From Kroppenstedtia eburnea (GTDB lineage: Bacteria; Bacillota; Bacilli; Thermoactinomycetales; DSM-45169), in assembly GCF_013282215.1 (NCBI RefSeq), contig NZ_CP048103.1:1426001-1490000 (forward strand): a stretch of 64,000 nucleotides of DNA, in the 5' to 3' direction. Positions within the stretch are counted from its first letter, which is position 1. The number at the start of each line of letters is the position of its first letter. Position numbers and translations under genes: made by a program. The notes beneath the pieces were generated by a model. The model ran no database searches. It was not told where the DNA came from and saw only the letters and a list, made by a program, of their open reading frames with translations. This document shows positions 53,594 through 62,028 of this stretch, one piece after another.

Positions 53594-54397
53594 ATGGGAA
53601 TCCGGCAATTGACGGAGACGGACCGGGAGCGGACGCTGCAGTTTTTGGAGGTGGAGAGTGCGCTCAATCTGTTTTTGATCGGGGATATATATAACCACGG
53701 ATTTGATCAGAAGTTTCAGCAGTTGTGGGGCGATTTTGATGGGACGGGCAAGCTGCGGGGTGTGTTGCTCCGGTATCGGGGCAGCTGGATTCCCTGGGCA
53801 CCGGGGTCCTTTGATGTGGAGGGTTTCGCCGATGTGATTCGCACCGGGCGGGAAGTGGAAATGCTCTCCGGGATCGATCGGGTGACGGAAGCATTTCAGG
53901 GGGTTCCCGGTTTGCCCTTTCGCTGGGAGAGCCGGCGGCAAACCCATTTTGCCCGCCTCACCGATGCCGACGGACTGGACCGGCTGGAGAAAGAAGTTTC
54001 CCTGCCCATCCGGCCCATGACCTTGGAAGATGTGCCGATCTTATCCCGCCTGTCTGAACAGATCGCGGAATTTGCGAGCCGGGACCGGGCGGAGGAGTTG
54101 CGGGCATCTCTGGAATCGGGAGATGCCCGGGGATACTGGGCGGAAGACGGGGGCCGGGCGGTCGCCATGGCCCGGACTGCGGCGGAAAACCCCGCGTCGG
54201 CGATGGTGGTGGGGGTGGGCACCCACCCTTCATACCGTCGGCAGGGACTTGCCACCCAGCTGATGATCCGGTTGTGCAGGGAAGTTTGGAGTGAAGGGAA
54301 GAGTGTGTGTCTCTTTTACGATAACCCCCGGGCGGGAGCCATTTACCGCCGTCTGGGATTCCGGGAGATCGGAATCTGGAATATGATCGGTGTCTGA
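53594..54397 (+). CDS. GNAT-family N-acetyltransferase
   Basis: 267 aa. The C-terminal half (about 140-267) is a GNAT domain: VVGVGTHPSYRRQGLATQLMIRLCREVWSEGKSVCLFYDNPRAGAIYRRLGFREIG contains the acetyl-CoA loop RRQGLA and the final alpha/beta signature. The N-terminal 130 residues resemble the extra domain of two-part GNAT proteins but lack a clear motif. Substrate unknown. GAAGAGGAG upstream of the ATG, own promoter. Solo ends of the dispersed repeat lie on both sides of the gene. Confidence 0.88.
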   Translation: MGIRQLTETDRERTLQFLEVESALNLFLIGDIYNHGFDQKFQQLWGDFDGTGKLRGVLLRYRGSWIPWAPGSFDVEGFADVIRTGREVEMLSGIDRVTEAFQGVPGLPFRWESRRQTHFARLTDADGLDRLEKEVSLPIRPMTLEDVPILSRLSEQIAEFASRDRAEELRASLESGDARGYWAEDGGRAVAMARTAAENPASAMVVGVGTHPSYRRQGLATQLMIRLCREVWSEGKSVCLFYDNPRAGAIYRRLGFREIGIWNMIGV

Positions 54398-54489
54398 AAT
54401 GTTTGTGACGACTTTGCAAGGAGACGGACATGAGGTGCTCCTTTGGGCTACACTGTAGAAGAGGCGTTTCCATGACAGTCTGCACCGCC

Positions 54490-54541
54490 CGGCCAGCACT
54501 CATTCACAACGCTTCCAATGCCCCATCAGGTAACTTTGATC
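54490..54541 (+). repeat. right end of the dispersed repeat family (solo) with matching flank
   Basis: TTCACAACGCTTCCA (54503-54517) is the inverted counterpart of the left ends. GGCCAGCACT before it matches the right part of copy C. The following ATGCCCCATCAGGTAACTTTG resembles, inverted, the sequence just outside the left end of copy C. Confidence 0.6.
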
Positions 54542-54608
54542 TTGTTTTTCAGCAAGGCGGGGGCAGGATGGTGGGGGGCCGGACGGGATGCCGAAAGGAG
54601 AGCGTACC

Positions 54609-55253
54609 ATGTCGGATGCGAAATGGCGTCGCAGGCGAATTTCACTCCTGTTGGTCCTGGTCCTGATGGTGGCGGCAGGTTGTGGAGCCGCGACGGAGGA
54701 TGGAAAAGAGACCGATGGTTCCGGAACGCAGGAGGAACAGCAAGCATTGAATTGGGAGGTTCCCGATTTTCAGTATAAAGACCAGAACGGGAAACCCTTC
54801 GGCCTGTCTGATTTGAAGGGAAAGGTATGGCTGTCCAATGCGATGTTCACCCGTTGTCCCGATGTCTGTCCACCGATGACTGCCAATATGAAAAAAGTCC
54901 AGGATCGGCTGAAAAGTGAGGGACTGAAGGTGGAGATCGTCTCCTTCAGTGTGGATCCCGCCCATGATACTCCCAAAGTGTTGAAATCCTTCGGGGAGCA
55001 ATTTGATGCCGACTTTGGAAGCTGGCACTTTCTGACCGGATATAAAGATGAGGAGATCCAATCCTTGATCCGGGAAGGTTTTAAGGGGGGGGTCCAGAGA
55101 AATGAACCGAAATCCAAGGATGACCCGCTCACCATCAGTCATCCTGTCTCATTTTTCCTGGTCGACAAAGAGGGTAAGGTGTATGAGCGCTATGACGGGT
55201 TGAAACCGGAGTTGGACCAACTGGTCAAGGATATCCGCAAGCTGGAAAAATGA
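54609..55253 (+). CDS. SCO1/SenC-family copper chaperone lipoprotein
   Basis: 214 aa. Lipobox VAAGC (Cys25) anchors a thioredoxin-fold domain outside the cytoplasm. The copper site CPDVC (Cys83, Cys87) and His178 (SHPVSFF) are intact, which is the SCO1 signature. In Bacillus the homologue (YpmQ) assembles the CuA centre of cytochrome c oxidase. AAAGGAG lies 7-8 nt before the ATG at 54609. No oxidase genes are nearby. Shares a bidirectional terminator with ecsB. Confidence 0.93.
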   Translation: MSDAKWRRRRISLLLVLVLMVAAGCGAATEDGKETDGSGTQEEQQALNWEVPDFQYKDQNGKPFGLSDLKGKVWLSNAMFTRCPDVCPPMTANMKKVQDRLKSEGLKVEIVSFSVDPAHDTPKVLKSFGEQFDADFGSWHFLTGYKDEEIQSLIREGFKGGVQRNEPKSKDDPLTISHPVSFFLVDKEGKVYERYDGLKPELDQLVKDIRKLEK

Positions 55254-55258
55254 TGACA

Positions 55259-55297
55259 AAACAAAGCTCTCTCCTCTACAGGAGGGAGCTTTGTTTA
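55259..55297. terminator. bidirectional terminator between the SCO gene and ecsB
   Basis: ACAAAGCTCTCTCCT - CTAC - AGGAGGGAGCTTTGT with A run before and T run after. The ecsB stop codon lies in the loop. Confidence 0.85.
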
Positions 55298-56505
55298 TGA
55301 AGTCGTTTGGGCAACCAGACACGGCCCAGGATCCAGGCCGTACTCCAACCGATCCCGAGCAACAAGGGAAGGAGAGGAAACGGCTGCCTCCACAGCCACC
55401 ATTGCAACAGCACCACCGTCGTGGCTTGTCCCGCCAACAGTGCAAAGGCGAGCCGGGACCAGTCGGTCCGTTTCTGCATGTCGGGGCGGGGGTAGAGGCG
55501 GAACCAGGGTTGAAAGCGGTGAATCCGTCGAATCCAGGGAAGTTGAATGCCGGTGATGAGCAAACCCAGGGGCAGCATCAGTGCCGACAGCCACCATTCT
55601 CCCCGCAGGAAGGCGACCAACAAGGCCGTCACCCCGGTTAACCGCACATAAACGCCGAAGGGTTCCCGATAACGGAAGAAGGTTCGCAAGTACAGATACA
55701 GATAGGTATTCTCCGGCCGGGTGGGGGGGAAACAGCGGAGAACAGGGTTGAACAGGGGGCGCGGCTTGATTTCATTGCCGATCTGGGGAACATCGACGAA
55801 ATGGCCGGCCAGTCGGTACCAGGCGGAGACGGTCTGTTCTTCCCGGAGGAGTAACCGATCCCAAGGGATGGTCCGGTTTTGGGAACAGGTCCGCCAATAA
55901 TGGAAGGTGAGCCAGGTGAACCAGAGGATGGCAACCAGGAGGGGCCAGCCAAATAATCCTCCGGAGAAAAGCCACAATGTGATCAGCCCGTTGCTGCCCA
56001 CGCGCAAGAGGAGGAGGGGTGCGGGACGGTCTATCCGGAGTTCCAGCCAATAAGCCCGCAGATTCCAGATTTTGAGTGGGATCAGTATGGCCAAGGCCGC
56101 CAAAAAGTCCCACGCATCCCCCAGACGGGCGTGGAACAGCGGAAACAGAAAGGCCATCCAGAACACGACTTTCAATGACTGCATGATTCCGCTGTACAAC
56201 AGGCTCCCCCGGAAATAACCCCGGAGTCCTTCCTCCGCCGGCAACAGGAAAACGGGGTCCGCCGCTTTCACATAGGTGCGGATTCCGGTACGGGAGAGAA
56301 TCCAAGTCAGCAGGACTGCCATCAGAAGGTTGACCGGAAACTCCGGAGGGAGTCCCGAAAGGAGTGCCCGGTAGCCAAAATAGATGAGCAGCAAGACCGC
56401 GAAGGGCAGAAAATGAAGGCCCTTGGCGATCAGGGCGGTGTAACGGGCCCCTTTGATCCAGGCCTGCTTTCTCCGCCGGCGAAAAAGGGATGCGACGGGA
56501 TTCAT
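55276..56505 (-). CDS. ecsB: EcsB-like ABC transporter permease
   Basis: 409 aa with about eight to ten hydrophobic helices. The N-terminal LFRRRRKQ and the LPAEEGLRGYFRGSLLYSGIMQS segment match the EcsB family. In B. subtilis the Ecs transporter supports secretion, competence and membrane proteolysis by RasP. Overlaps the ecsA stop by 4 nt. Its last codons form the terminator hairpin. In B. subtilis ecsAB is elsewhere. Confidence 0.88.
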   Translation of the reverse strand: MNPVASLFRRRRKQAWIKGARYTALIAKGLHFLPFAVLLLIYFGYRALLSGLPPEFPVNLLMAVLLTWILSRTGIRTYVKAADPVFLLPAEEGLRGYFRGSLLYSGIMQSLKVVFWMAFLFPLFHARLGDAWDFLAALAILIPLKIWNLRAYWLELRIDRPAPLLLLRVGSNGLITLWLFSGGLFGWPLLVAILWFTWLTFHYWRTCSQNRTIPWDRLLLREEQTVSAWYRLAGHFVDVPQIGNEIKPRPLFNPVLRCFPPTRPENTYLYLYLRTFFRYREPFGVYVRLTGVTALLVAFLRGEWWLSALMLPLGLLITGIQLPWIRRIHRFQPWFRLYPRPDMQKRTDWSRLAFALLAGQATTVVLLQWWLWRQPFPLLPLLLGIGWSTAWILGRVWLPKRLHKQSSLL

Positions 56506-57236
56506 GGTCGGCTCCCCCTTGCGGCACGGATGAAAAGTTCGTCCAGAGAGGCTCCGGGCATCCCGGCCTCTCTTCTCATCTCATCCATGGTTCCCGCCAG
56601 AGCGATGCGTCCTTCCCTGAGCAGGACAAACCGGTCACAGTTTTGTTCCGCTGTCGCCAGCACATGAGTGGACAAAAGAATGCCTGCTCCTCTTTTTTTC
56701 AACTCCATCATCCATTCCAACAGGTTGTGAATGGCCAGCGGGTCCAGACCGATGAAAGGCTCATCCACGATCAGCAGGGATGGCTCCACGAGGAAAGCCG
56801 CCATCACCATCACCTTCTGCCGCATGCCCTTGGAAAATGTACCGGGGTACCAGTCCAGCTTGCTTTTCATCTGAAAGAGTTCCAGCAACCGCTGTGTCCG
56901 TTCCTCAACCTCCTGCGGAGAAATACCGTAGGCCATCGCCGTCAGTTCCAGGTGTTCCCGCAGGGTCAGTTCAGGGTACAGATATGGAGTTTCCGGGATG
57001 TAGGCAAGCTTCTTTTTAAAGGCGGCGGGATCTTCATCCATCCTGTGACCGTTAAACCGGATCTCTCCTTCTTTGGGACGGAGAAATCCGAGAATCTGCT
57101 TGATGGTGGTGCTTTTCCCCGCTCCGTTCAACCCGATCAGCCCCACCATCTCCCCCGGGGAAACTGTGAAGGAGAGATCGTGAATGACCGGCTGACGGGC
57201 GGAGTACCCACCTGTCAGTTTTTTTACTTCCAACAA
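56502..57236 (-). CDS. ecsA: EcsA-like ABC transporter ATP-binding protein
   Basis: 244 aa (B. subtilis EcsA 247 aa). KKLTGGYSARQPVIHDLSF at the start, Walker A GLNGAGKSTT (about 38-47), IPETPYLYPELTLREHL, signature FSKGMRQKVMVMAAFL, Walker B LLIVDEPFIGLD and H-loop LSTHVLATAEQ. TTG near 57236 is preferred (GAAGGTG upstream and MLEVKKLTGGY resembles EcsA); the frame extends to 57413 without similarity. Confidence 0.9.
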   Translation of the reverse strand: MLEVKKLTGGYSARQPVIHDLSFTVSPGEMVGLIGLNGAGKSTTIKQILGFLRPKEGEIRFNGHRMDEDPAAFKKKLAYIPETPYLYPELTLREHLELTAMAYGISPQEVEERTQRLLELFQMKSKLDWYPGTFSKGMRQKVMVMAAFLVEPSLLIVDEPFIGLDPLAIHNLLEWMMELKKRGAGILLSTHVLATAEQNCDRFVLLREGRIALAGTMDEMRREAGMPGASLDELFIRAARGSRP

Positions 57237-57375
57237 AGACGGACCACACCTTCCCGATTCATCTCTTTTGCATCTTATCTCAGAGAGTGACCCGATGTCC
57301 AGGTTTTTCAAGGGGGAGAATACCCCGTCGGAGTCTTCCATATGGTTGTAAAGAGAGGAAAAGGAGGGGAGAGGG

Positions 57376-59274
57376 TTGCAGCGTTCACCGGAACATCTGC
57401 AAGCGGCGGCCAATGGAGCGAATCAGATGATCGGGGAGCTGACCCGGCAACAACAGACAGACGGACGGTGGATCTTCTGTTTCGAGAGCGGAGTCATGTC
57501 AGATGCATATATGCTCCTGTTATACGAAATCTTTGGAACAGGGAGACGAGAGTACCGGGAGGGGATGGCCCAGCGGCTCCTGTCTCTTTCAGATAACGGA
57601 ATCTGGAGGTCTTACCCTGATGAAAAGGGAGGGAGTGTCACTGCCACCTTGGAAGCTTCCATTGCGCTGGTGGCAGCCGGGTATAAGGAGTTATCCGATC
57701 CCCTCATCCAAAACAGCCAGGCCTTTGTGCGGGAACAGGGGGGAATGGCCGCGGCGGGGTCCCTGACCAGAGTGGCGATGATCCTGACCGGGCTCCACAG
57801 GTGGCCCGATAATTCCCAGATCCCGATCAAGCTCTTTCTGCTTCCCTGGTGGTTTCCGATCAATTTTTTCGATTTTGTCGGATTTACCCGGGTCCATGTG
57901 GCTCCGATCCTGCTGGCCTCCAACCGGAAATTCTCGGTTCGGTTGCCCAGGGGGCCCCGTGACTTGGCTCTGTGGAACGGGGAAGGGGGGACAAGTCATG
58001 ATTCGGCCCGATCTGTCCAGTTGGAGGGGAAGATTGATGAGTTCCTGCCCCACCTCCGCCTGAGCGCCAGCGGAGGCAGACTGGATCGGTTGGTCGAGGA
58101 GCGCGGTCTCCGGTTTATCCTGGATCGGATCGAACCCGATGGTACTTTGTACAGTTATTTCAGCACCACCTTTTTGATGATCTTTGCTTTGATGGCGATG
58201 GGGTACCGACGGGATCATCCGGTCATCCTCCGCGCGATCAGCGGATTGGAACGCTTTTATTTACCGGTGAAGGGGGGGCTCCATCTTCAGGAGACCACTT
58301 CCACCGTCTGGGATACGGCACTGATCAGCTATGCACTCCAGGAAGCGGGGATGACTGCAGATGACCCGGTGATCCAAAAGGCCGGGGGTTATCTTCTGAG
58401 CCGACAGCAAACCCGCCTCGGGGACTGGGCGCTGCGGAACCCCGGAGTGGCTCCGGGGGGATGGGGGTTCTCCGATATCAATACGATCAATCCCGATGTG
58501 GATGACACCTCTTACAACCTGCGGGCTCTCGGACCCTTGGCCCGGATGAACCGTCAGGTATATCAGTCCTGGGCCCGGGGAGCCCGCTGGGAATTGTCCA
58601 TGCAAAACCGGGATGGGGGTTGGTCCGCCTTTGAAAAAAACACGGACAAAAAGTGGCCGAAGATCCTGTTGCCGAAATCGGATGCTCAGACGGTTTGGAC
58701 GGATCCCTCCACGGCGGATCTGACCGGTCGCACGCTGGAGTGGGTCGGCAACCACCTCGGGTGGAAACGGGGGCATCCCGTCGTCGACCGCGCCGCCTCC
58801 TTCCTGGTGAAAAATCAGGAGCCTGATGGGTCCTGGTTCGGCCGTTGGGGGATCAACTATATTTACGGAACGTGGGCCGCTTTGACAGGCCTGACATCGG
58901 TGGGGTTTCGCCGGGGGCATCCGGCCATCGACAAGGGCGTACAGTGGTTGCTTTCTGTTCAGCATGAAGACGGAGGCTGGGGAGAGTCCTGTAACAGCGA
59001 TGTGGTTCGGAAATATGTTCCGTTGAAAATGAGTACACCTGTGCAAACCGCTTGGGCTGTGGACGCCCTGGTCGCAGTTCACGATGCCCCCACTCCGGCG
59101 ATTGAAGCAGGAGTCCACCGTCTGTTGCAGTTGTGTGAACATCCCGGTGAGCCGGCGGAGTATCCCACCGGCGGCGGCCTTTCGGGACAGTTTTACATCT
59201 ATTATCACAGCTATCGCTATGTCTGGCCGTTGACCGCTCTGTCCCACTACCGAAGGAAATATGCAGAGAAATGA
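57376..59274 (+). CDS. sqhC: squalene-hopene/sporulenol cyclase, copy 1
   Basis: 632 aa, the standard length. Class II terpene cyclase; the protonating motif is DVDDT with Asp374-Asp377, the same numbering as the Alicyclobacillus enzyme. QW repeats are visible, among them QQTDGRW (about 29), QNRDGGWSAFEKNTD, QEPDGSWFGRWG and QHEDGGWGESC. Overall it reads closer to Bacillus SqhC (tetraprenyl-beta-curcumene to sporulenol), with WIFCFESG near the N-terminus and QFYIYYHSYRYVWPL at the C-terminus. No signal peptide; the family binds the membrane peripherally. TTG start at 57376 after AAGGAGGGG. Confidence 0.93.
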   Translation: MQRSPEHLQAAANGANQMIGELTRQQQTDGRWIFCFESGVMSDAYMLLLYEIFGTGRREYREGMAQRLLSLSDNGIWRSYPDEKGGSVTATLEASIALVAAGYKELSDPLIQNSQAFVREQGGMAAAGSLTRVAMILTGLHRWPDNSQIPIKLFLLPWWFPINFFDFVGFTRVHVAPILLASNRKFSVRLPRGPRDLALWNGEGGTSHDSARSVQLEGKIDEFLPHLRLSASGGRLDRLVEERGLRFILDRIEPDGTLYSYFSTTFLMIFALMAMGYRRDHPVILRAISGLERFYLPVKGGLHLQETTSTVWDTALISYALQEAGMTADDPVIQKAGGYLLSRQQTRLGDWALRNPGVAPGGWGFSDINTINPDVDDTSYNLRALGPLARMNRQVYQSWARGARWELSMQNRDGGWSAFEKNTDKKWPKILLPKSDAQTVWTDPSTADLTGRTLEWVGNHLGWKRGHPVVDRAASFLVKNQEPDGSWFGRWGINYIYGTWAALTGLTSVGFRRGHPAIDKGVQWLLSVQHEDGGWGESCNSDVVRKYVPLKMSTPVQTAWAVDALVAVHDAPTPAIEAGVHRLLQLCEHPGEPAEYPTGGGLSGQFYIYYHSYRYVWPLTALSHYRRKYAEK

Positions 59275-59298
59275 TCGGAGCGGAAGGGAGGCAAAGGG

Positions 59299-61200
59299 GT
59301 GTGTCCAGCAGAACATCTGCAAGCGGCGTCTGAACGGATGCATCAGCTGGTGGAGGAGTTAACCCGTCAACAGCAGGCGGACGGACGTTGGATCTTCTGT
59401 TTTGAGAGCGGGCCCATGACTGATGCCTACATGCTGTTGCTGTATGAGATTTTCGGCACGGGGAAAAAAGAGTTCCGGGAAGGGATCGCCGGGCGTCTTC
59501 TCTCCCTGTCGGACAATGGCATCTGGCGGCTGTATCCCGATGAAAAGAAGGGAAGCATTTCCGCCACCATGGAGGCCTCCTTTGCCTTGGTGGCCGCCGG
59601 GTTTAAAGATCCGTCAGATCCGCTCATCCAAAACAGCCAGGCCTTTGTGCGGGAACAGGGAGGGGTCGCCGCAACGGGTTCCCTGACCAAGGTGATGTTG
59701 ACCCTGGTCGGTCAGTTCAATTGGCCGGATCTGGAACCCCAGGTTCCGATCAAGGTATTCCTTCTTCCCTGGTGGTTTCCCATCAGTTTCTTTGATTTTG
59801 TCGGGTTTACCCGGTGCCATGCGGCACCGATTGTGCTGGCATCCCACCGGAAATTTTCCCGCCGGTTGCCCCGGGGTCCCCGGAATGTGACCCCTTGGAA
59901 CGGAGAAGCAGGGGGAAGAGATGTGACCCCTTTTACCGGATTGGAACGGAAAATCGATGAACTGCTGCCTTATCCACCTCCATCCATCAGCGGCGGCGGC
60001 ATGGATCAACTGGCCGAGGAGAGGGGAATTCGGTTTATCTTGGACCGGGTGGAACCGGACGGTACATTGTACAGTTACTTCAGCACTACCTTTTTGATGA
60101 TCTTCAGTTTGATGGCGGTGGGATATCCACGGAACCATCCGGTACTCCAGCGGGCGATGTCGGGATTGGAAGGTTTCCTGTATCCGGTGAAGGGGGGCCT
60201 CCACCTTCAGGAGACCACTTCCGCTGTCTGGGATACGGCCCTGATCACTTATGCACTTCAGGAAGCGGGCGTGCCGGCCGACACCGCCGTCATCCGCAAA
60301 GGATGCAATTATCTCCTGAGCCGACAACACTCCCGCCTCGGGGATTGGGCATTGCGAAACCCCGGTGTGCCCCCCGGGGGATGGGGCTTTTCCGATATCA
60401 ATACGATCAATCCCGATCTGGATGACACCACCTACAGCCTTCGTGTGCTGGGCCCCCTCTCCCAGGTGGACGGCCGGGTCCGCCAAGCCTGGGAGAGGGG
60501 AGCCCACTGGGCTCTGTCCATGCAAAACCGGGACGGGGGGTGGTCCGCCTTTGAAAAAAACACAGATAAAAAGTGGCCTCTCGTCCTGTTGCCAAAGACG
60601 GACGCCCAGACGGTCTGGACCGATCCATCCACCCACGATCTGACGGGTCGTACCCTGGAATGGATCGGAAACCACCTGGGATGGAAACGGGGGCATCCCG
60701 TGGTGGAGAGGGCTTCCCGGTTCCTGGTGACCCATCAGGAGCCCAACGGTTCCTGGTTTGGCAGATGGGGGATCGCCTACATCTATGGAACCTGGGCGGC
60801 CTTGACAGGTCTGGCATCGGTGGGTTTTCGGCGGGGGGATCCCGCTGTCGACCGGGGCGTCCGGTGGCTCCTGAACATCCAGAATAAAGACGGGGGCTGG
60901 GGAGAATCCTGTCGCAGCGATGTGGTCCGGATGTATGTCTCTCTGGGGAAGAGTACCGAGGTCCAGACTGCCTGGGCGGTGGATGCTTTGGTGGCGGTCC
61001 ATGATTCGCCCATCCCGGAGATCGATGCAGGGGTCAAGCGGCTGTTGGAGTTGTCGGAAAGCCCGGGAGAGATGGCGGATACGCCCACAGGTGGCGGATT
61101 GTCAGGCCAGTTCTATATCCACTATCACAGCTACCGCTATATTTGGCCGCTGGTCGCCTTGTCCCATTACCGGAGAAAATACGGGGAAGAACCAGGCTGA
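59299..61200 (+). CDS. sqhC: squalene-hopene/sporulenol cyclase, copy 2
   Basis: 633 aa, clearly a tandem paralogue of the gene 24 nt upstream; long blocks are identical. The catalytic motif is DLDDT (Asp373-Asp376), one residue offset from copy 1. QW repeats and the C-terminal QFYIHYHSYRYIWPL are kept. Differences cluster in the segment before the active site (about 190-235, VTPWNGEAGGRDVTPFTG) and the 440-460 region. GTG start at 59299 with AAGGGAGG. Both motifs are intact, so both are probably active. Confidence 0.93.
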   Translation: MCPAEHLQAASERMHQLVEELTRQQQADGRWIFCFESGPMTDAYMLLLYEIFGTGKKEFREGIAGRLLSLSDNGIWRLYPDEKKGSISATMEASFALVAAGFKDPSDPLIQNSQAFVREQGGVAATGSLTKVMLTLVGQFNWPDLEPQVPIKVFLLPWWFPISFFDFVGFTRCHAAPIVLASHRKFSRRLPRGPRNVTPWNGEAGGRDVTPFTGLERKIDELLPYPPPSISGGGMDQLAEERGIRFILDRVEPDGTLYSYFSTTFLMIFSLMAVGYPRNHPVLQRAMSGLEGFLYPVKGGLHLQETTSAVWDTALITYALQEAGVPADTAVIRKGCNYLLSRQHSRLGDWALRNPGVPPGGWGFSDINTINPDLDDTTYSLRVLGPLSQVDGRVRQAWERGAHWALSMQNRDGGWSAFEKNTDKKWPLVLLPKTDAQTVWTDPSTHDLTGRTLEWIGNHLGWKRGHPVVERASRFLVTHQEPNGSWFGRWGIAYIYGTWAALTGLASVGFRRGDPAVDRGVRWLLNIQNKDGGWGESCRSDVVRMYVSLGKSTEVQTAWAVDALVAVHDSPIPEIDAGVKRLLELSESPGEMADTPTGGGLSGQFYIHYHSYRYIWPLVALSHYRRKYGEEPG

Positions 61201-61297
61201 ATTTTCGGTAAGGTGCTTCCATCCTGTCGTAAATTGTAATATGATAGAATCACTGGAATCCAAATTCTTACATACACCTGAAGTCGGAGGGGAGCCG

Positions 61298-61927
61298 ATG
61301 GAATGGCTGGCGTTGTTCGTGGGTGGACTCGTGGGGTGGTGGATTCCGGGGGTGTCAGGTCGTATTTTTCTTTCGGGCCCCCAGGGGAAGAGGGGAATCC
61401 AGCCCGCGATGGCAGTTGTGGGTGCTGGTGGTTTCCATTTGTTGGTTTTATCTTCCCTGACACTGGGAGAGCAGATCATCGGCGGGCTGTTGCTCCTCTT
61501 TTTGCTGGCGGCGGTCGCCCTTGATCTGTCCTGCCGCCTGATTCCCAATCGTCTCAACGGAATGGCGGCCCTCGGATTTTTGCTGGTCCGTCTCCTGTCC
61601 GGTCAGGAGGTTCTCTCACCGCTGGGGGCGGGCTTGTTCGGAGGTGGAATCCTTTTGGCCATCTCCCTTCTTTCCCGGGGGGGAGTAGGGGGAGGGGATA
61701 TGAAGATGGCCGCCGCTGCCGGGCTTGCTTTGGGATGGCCCAAGGTGGCCACCGGAGTGGGACTGGCGGTTTTATCCGGTGGGCTTTGGGCTTCCTTTCT
61801 TCTGATGACGGGAAAAGTGGATCGTAAAACCCCTCTCCCTTTTGCCCCCCATCTGGCGATCGGTTTTTATGTATCCTGGCTGTGGGGGGAGATACTGGTT
61901 CGGAAATATCTCTCCCTGTACAGCTGA
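61298..61927 (+). CDS. comC: ComC, prepilin peptidase (A24 domain only)
   Basis: 209 aa membrane aspartic protease that processes prepilins for competence. About six to seven hydrophobic helices. The catalytic aspartates are Asp76 (ALDLSCRLIPN) and Asp134 (GGGDMKM). The usual N-terminal cysteine-rich methyltransferase domain (CxxC pairs) of bifunctional ComC/PilD is missing, and the protein is about 40 residues shorter than B. subtilis ComC. GGAGGGGAGCCG precedes the ATG at 61298. Position before spoIIB-maf matches Bacillus. Confidence 0.85.
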   Translation: MEWLALFVGGLVGWWIPGVSGRIFLSGPQGKRGIQPAMAVVGAGGFHLLVLSSLTLGEQIIGGLLLLFLLAAVALDLSCRLIPNRLNGMAALGFLLVRLLSGQEVLSPLGAGLFGGGILLAISLLSRGGVGGGDMKMAAAAGLALGWPKVATGVGLAVLSGGLWASFLLMTGKVDRKTPLPFAPHLAIGFYVSWLWGEILVRKYLSLYS

Positions 61928-62028
61928 GATCGGCAATTCTCCGTCTGTCGCTGGCTACCGACGGTTCTATCTCAATCTATCATTTCATAGTCATGATAGT
62001 ACAAGTTGGCAGAAGGAGACGATAACCG

